Below, one piece after another: positions 61,992-64,000 of a DNA stretch of 64,000 nucleotides; positions within the stretch are counted from its first letter, which is position 1; every line of letters starts with the position of its first letter. The notes beneath the pieces were generated by a model. That model had not been told where the DNA came from, did no database searches, and saw only the letters and a list, made by a program, of their open reading frames with translations. Origin of the DNA: Argentina anserina (taxonomy: Eukaryota; Streptophyta; Magnoliopsida; Rosales; Rosaceae); contig NC_065876.1 in assembly GCF_933775445.1 (NCBI RefSeq), positions 3,162,001 to 3,226,000 of the forward strand. The letters run 5' to 3'. The position numbers and the translations under genes were made by a program.

Positions 61992-62215
61992 TCATAGAGA
62001 AACTTTATTTTAAAATTAAAGAGTGAAGTTTCAATTTTAACTGGAGATGTTGAAATATGAACAAGAAGTTAGTCATGTGAGATGTCAAGGGGATTCATTA
62101 GTGGAAGAGCCTTGTATATATACACACGCCCGTCGTTGAAACATTTTGCGGATGGAATACTACAAGCAGATTCAGATATCCTTGTTCATCTTTGTCTCTT
62201 TGGGTACGTACAGTT

Positions 62216-62843
62216 ATTCTTCATAAACGATTAAAGAAAAACTAGCTGTTAACTAGAGTAATGTCATATGACTCGTATCGGGATCATGTTCTACTAAGAT
62301 ATTATGTGTAAAGAATATACAAATTCAATCCCAATTCATTAATCATCTAAAAAAACTGTACAAATTAGTTTCAGTCTATTTATTTTATGAAGGCTGGCTT
62401 TCTTGCAATCGACACAGTTTTATTTAATAGTTCAACGGGTTAAAATTTCAAGTAATCTTCTTAATTCTGCAAATTAACCCGTTTTGTGCTGAGGTGTATT
62501 ATTGGATGTGTTGAAATTAACAGCCCAACAGCTCCACTTGAGTGTAGAAATAAACAATACAAATGCAGGAGAAAACATACATGTGAATATTATTCACTCA
62601 AATGCATATTTTTCTTTTCAGAATGAACAGCTTCAAGCCCAAATGCAGACATTCAATACAACATTACCAAAGAACAAAAGAAATGATAAATTCAAACCCG
62701 AAGAAATAGAAAACCTCACCAAGTAATGAAAAAATTCAACCCTATACATGATCTTCTATGTTACAGATTGTGCACCTGAGTACTGTAGCAGAGCAGAACA
62801 GAAGTGAAGATCCCCTTCTTTTTCATTTCCTTCTGTTTCTCCT
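62216..62843. other. Spacer and probable 3' UTR of the KLCR gene
   Basis: SWEET-unit similarity stops near 62212. The remaining sequence up to the stop of the minus-strand KLCR gene is AT-rich. The plus-strand frame at 62502-62726 has no recognisable motif and lies where the KLCR 3' UTR is expected. Confidence 0.5.
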
Positions 62844-64000
62844 TCAAAGTCTGAAACCCAGACTAGCCCACCTTCTTGTCCCCTCTTTCTTCGTAGTCTT
62901 CTTTGAGTTTGGATCGATGAGGTTTTCCAATGACTTTGCCTTCTTGTCTCGTTTCCTGCCGGCTTCTTTCAGGAGCTCAGATAGTCTTCTCTTCTCATCT
63001 TCAAAATCAGGATTTGCAATTCCAAGCTTTTCTTCTCGCAATTTAAGCACATACTCCAAAATTTCAATTGCATCTTCAACTCTGAAATAGACAGATAATA
63101 ATTCGTTAGAAATTTGTATATTCTAAGGAATACACTCAATGCACCAGTAAACTTGGCGATAAGCTAATAAAATGCAGAAAAATACATTGTTTATGCAAAT
63201 AATGCAAAGCTGCAACGCCAATACAAGCAGGTACCAACTGCGTTGGTGATATAGTAACTTCTTGGTCTGGACTATCTATGTGTCCTGGTTAGACATGTAG
63301 GGCACTTTGCATTCAATTTCTAGGGACATCTGAGGTGCAAGGCACAAGTCTGACCATGCTGTTACCACACCACTTTAAAGTTTTCGTATAGTGACGGTTG
63401 ATAACTATTAAAGAAATAGTACACTACCAGCTTCAAAAGAGTATACGATTTTTGCAAGGAGATTTTCAAACACATGAAAAAAAAAACAAGCAGTTAAAGC
63501 CAAAATACAAGCAAAATGCCGAGGATCTTACCTCCCCATAGCATCATAGGTTGCTGCAAGATTGCTATACACTCCGAGAGTATCTTGATGGCAAGGACCA
63601 CACTCTTGTTCTAATATTCTCCTCGCTTCTTCAAACAACTCACCCGCCTCATCTATCTTGAACAATTGAACGCAAGCCAATCCCATCTGGTTCAACACAA
63701 CCCCAAAGAAGGGAGACTTCTTCTCTCCACTAGCTCTGAGTTTTGCTATAGCACTTCCAAAAGAGTTCCTTGCTTCTTCATATTTCCCCAGCATGCAATA
63801 CATCACTCCCATCCGTGCTTCTATTCCAGCAATTGTGCTTTGCTGTCCAGGTTTATCCTCTAACAAATTCATTGCCTTTTGTAATAACTTAAGTGCCTCC
63901 TCCGGCTCATCTATGGACTCATAAATAGCTGAAATTTCAGTCAATCCACTAGATATCTCTTCTGCTGTTGTTCCAGGCACAGGTTTTACATATATCCTCA
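62844..64000 (-). CDS. KLCR: Kinesin-light-chain-related TPR protein, C-terminal part
   Basis: Two exons are inside the window: from beyond 64000 down to 63532, and 63081-62844 (stop TGA). The frame runs RIYVKPVPGTTAEEI at the window edge, then tetratricopeptide repeats (SAIYESIDEPEEALKLLQKA, GVMYCMLGKYEEARNSFGSA, GLACVQLFKIDEAGELFEEA, SNLAATYDAMGR), and continues across the intron to VEDAIEILEYVLKLREEKLG. The tail is charged (KRRLSELLKEAGRKRDKKAK) and ends WASLGFRL. This matches plant KLCR/CMU proteins, which bind microtubules and IQD proteins and help position cellulose synthase tracks. The N-terminal part, including the start, is outside the window. Confidence 0.9.

Noticed and set aside
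62502..62726. Plus-strand 74-codon frame
   Set aside because: Lies in the probable 3' UTR of the KLCR gene, has no homologous look and lies beyond the SWEET unit.
1..64000. Integrated viral (pararetrovirus or other) sequences
   Set aside because: No coat, movement-protein or reverse-transcriptase motif was seen in any frame I examined.

Overview
This window is a piece of nuclear DNA from a flowering plant, almost certainly a eudicot. The genes have many GT-AG introns, the gene families are plant-specific (NIN-like protein, SWEET, plastid-targeted S6, ABIL, KLCR), and AT-rich gaps are packed with small transposons. A rosaceous source would fit, but that is a guess from general appearance. Exon coordinates below were worked out by hand from splice sites; every complete model keeps its reading frame through all junctions and ends at a stop.

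Left half (1-29 kb) is a gene island. After the end of a large LTR-like repeat (1-1024) come: a membrane RING-H2 E3 ligase of the ATL type (-), plastid ribosomal protein S6 (-), proteasome subunit RPN12 (+), an ABI-interactor-like SCAR/WAVE subunit (+), a two-domain DUF2439 protein related to ZGRF1/Mte1/Dbl2 (-), the small Golgi protein Kish (+) and a NIN-like transcription factor of the NLP6/7 type (+). S6/RPN12 and DUF2439/Kish are divergent pairs with short shared promoters rich in GCCCA elements. The S6-RPN12-NLP neighbourhood resembles, from memory, an Arabidopsis chromosome 1 segment (At1g64510-At1g64530). The single S6 intron hosts a 1.07 kb near-perfect hairpin element with a 9-bp target duplication.

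Right half (29-62 kb) is a SWEET sugar-transporter cluster built by duplication. Each unit has a decayed SWEET fragment followed by an intact minus-strand SWEET gene (42503-44400 and 55783-57643) and several kb of matching flank. The two units differ by insertions, so each often supplies the empty site for the other: an 8-bp-TSD hAT MITE, a TRIM retroelement with a primer binding site, a 1.4 kb element with a 9-bp TSD, an IR element, and a 3.5 kb block carrying a DCC-protein first exon. The most striking structure is a pair of 2.7 kb solo-LTR-like elements, one inserted in opposite orientation inside the other (34360-39761), each with its own exact 5-bp TSD; together they form a roughly 2.6 kb-arm inverted repeat.

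The right edge holds the last two exons of a kinesin-light-chain-related TPR protein (-). No rRNA, tRNA, CRISPR array or viral gene was recognised.
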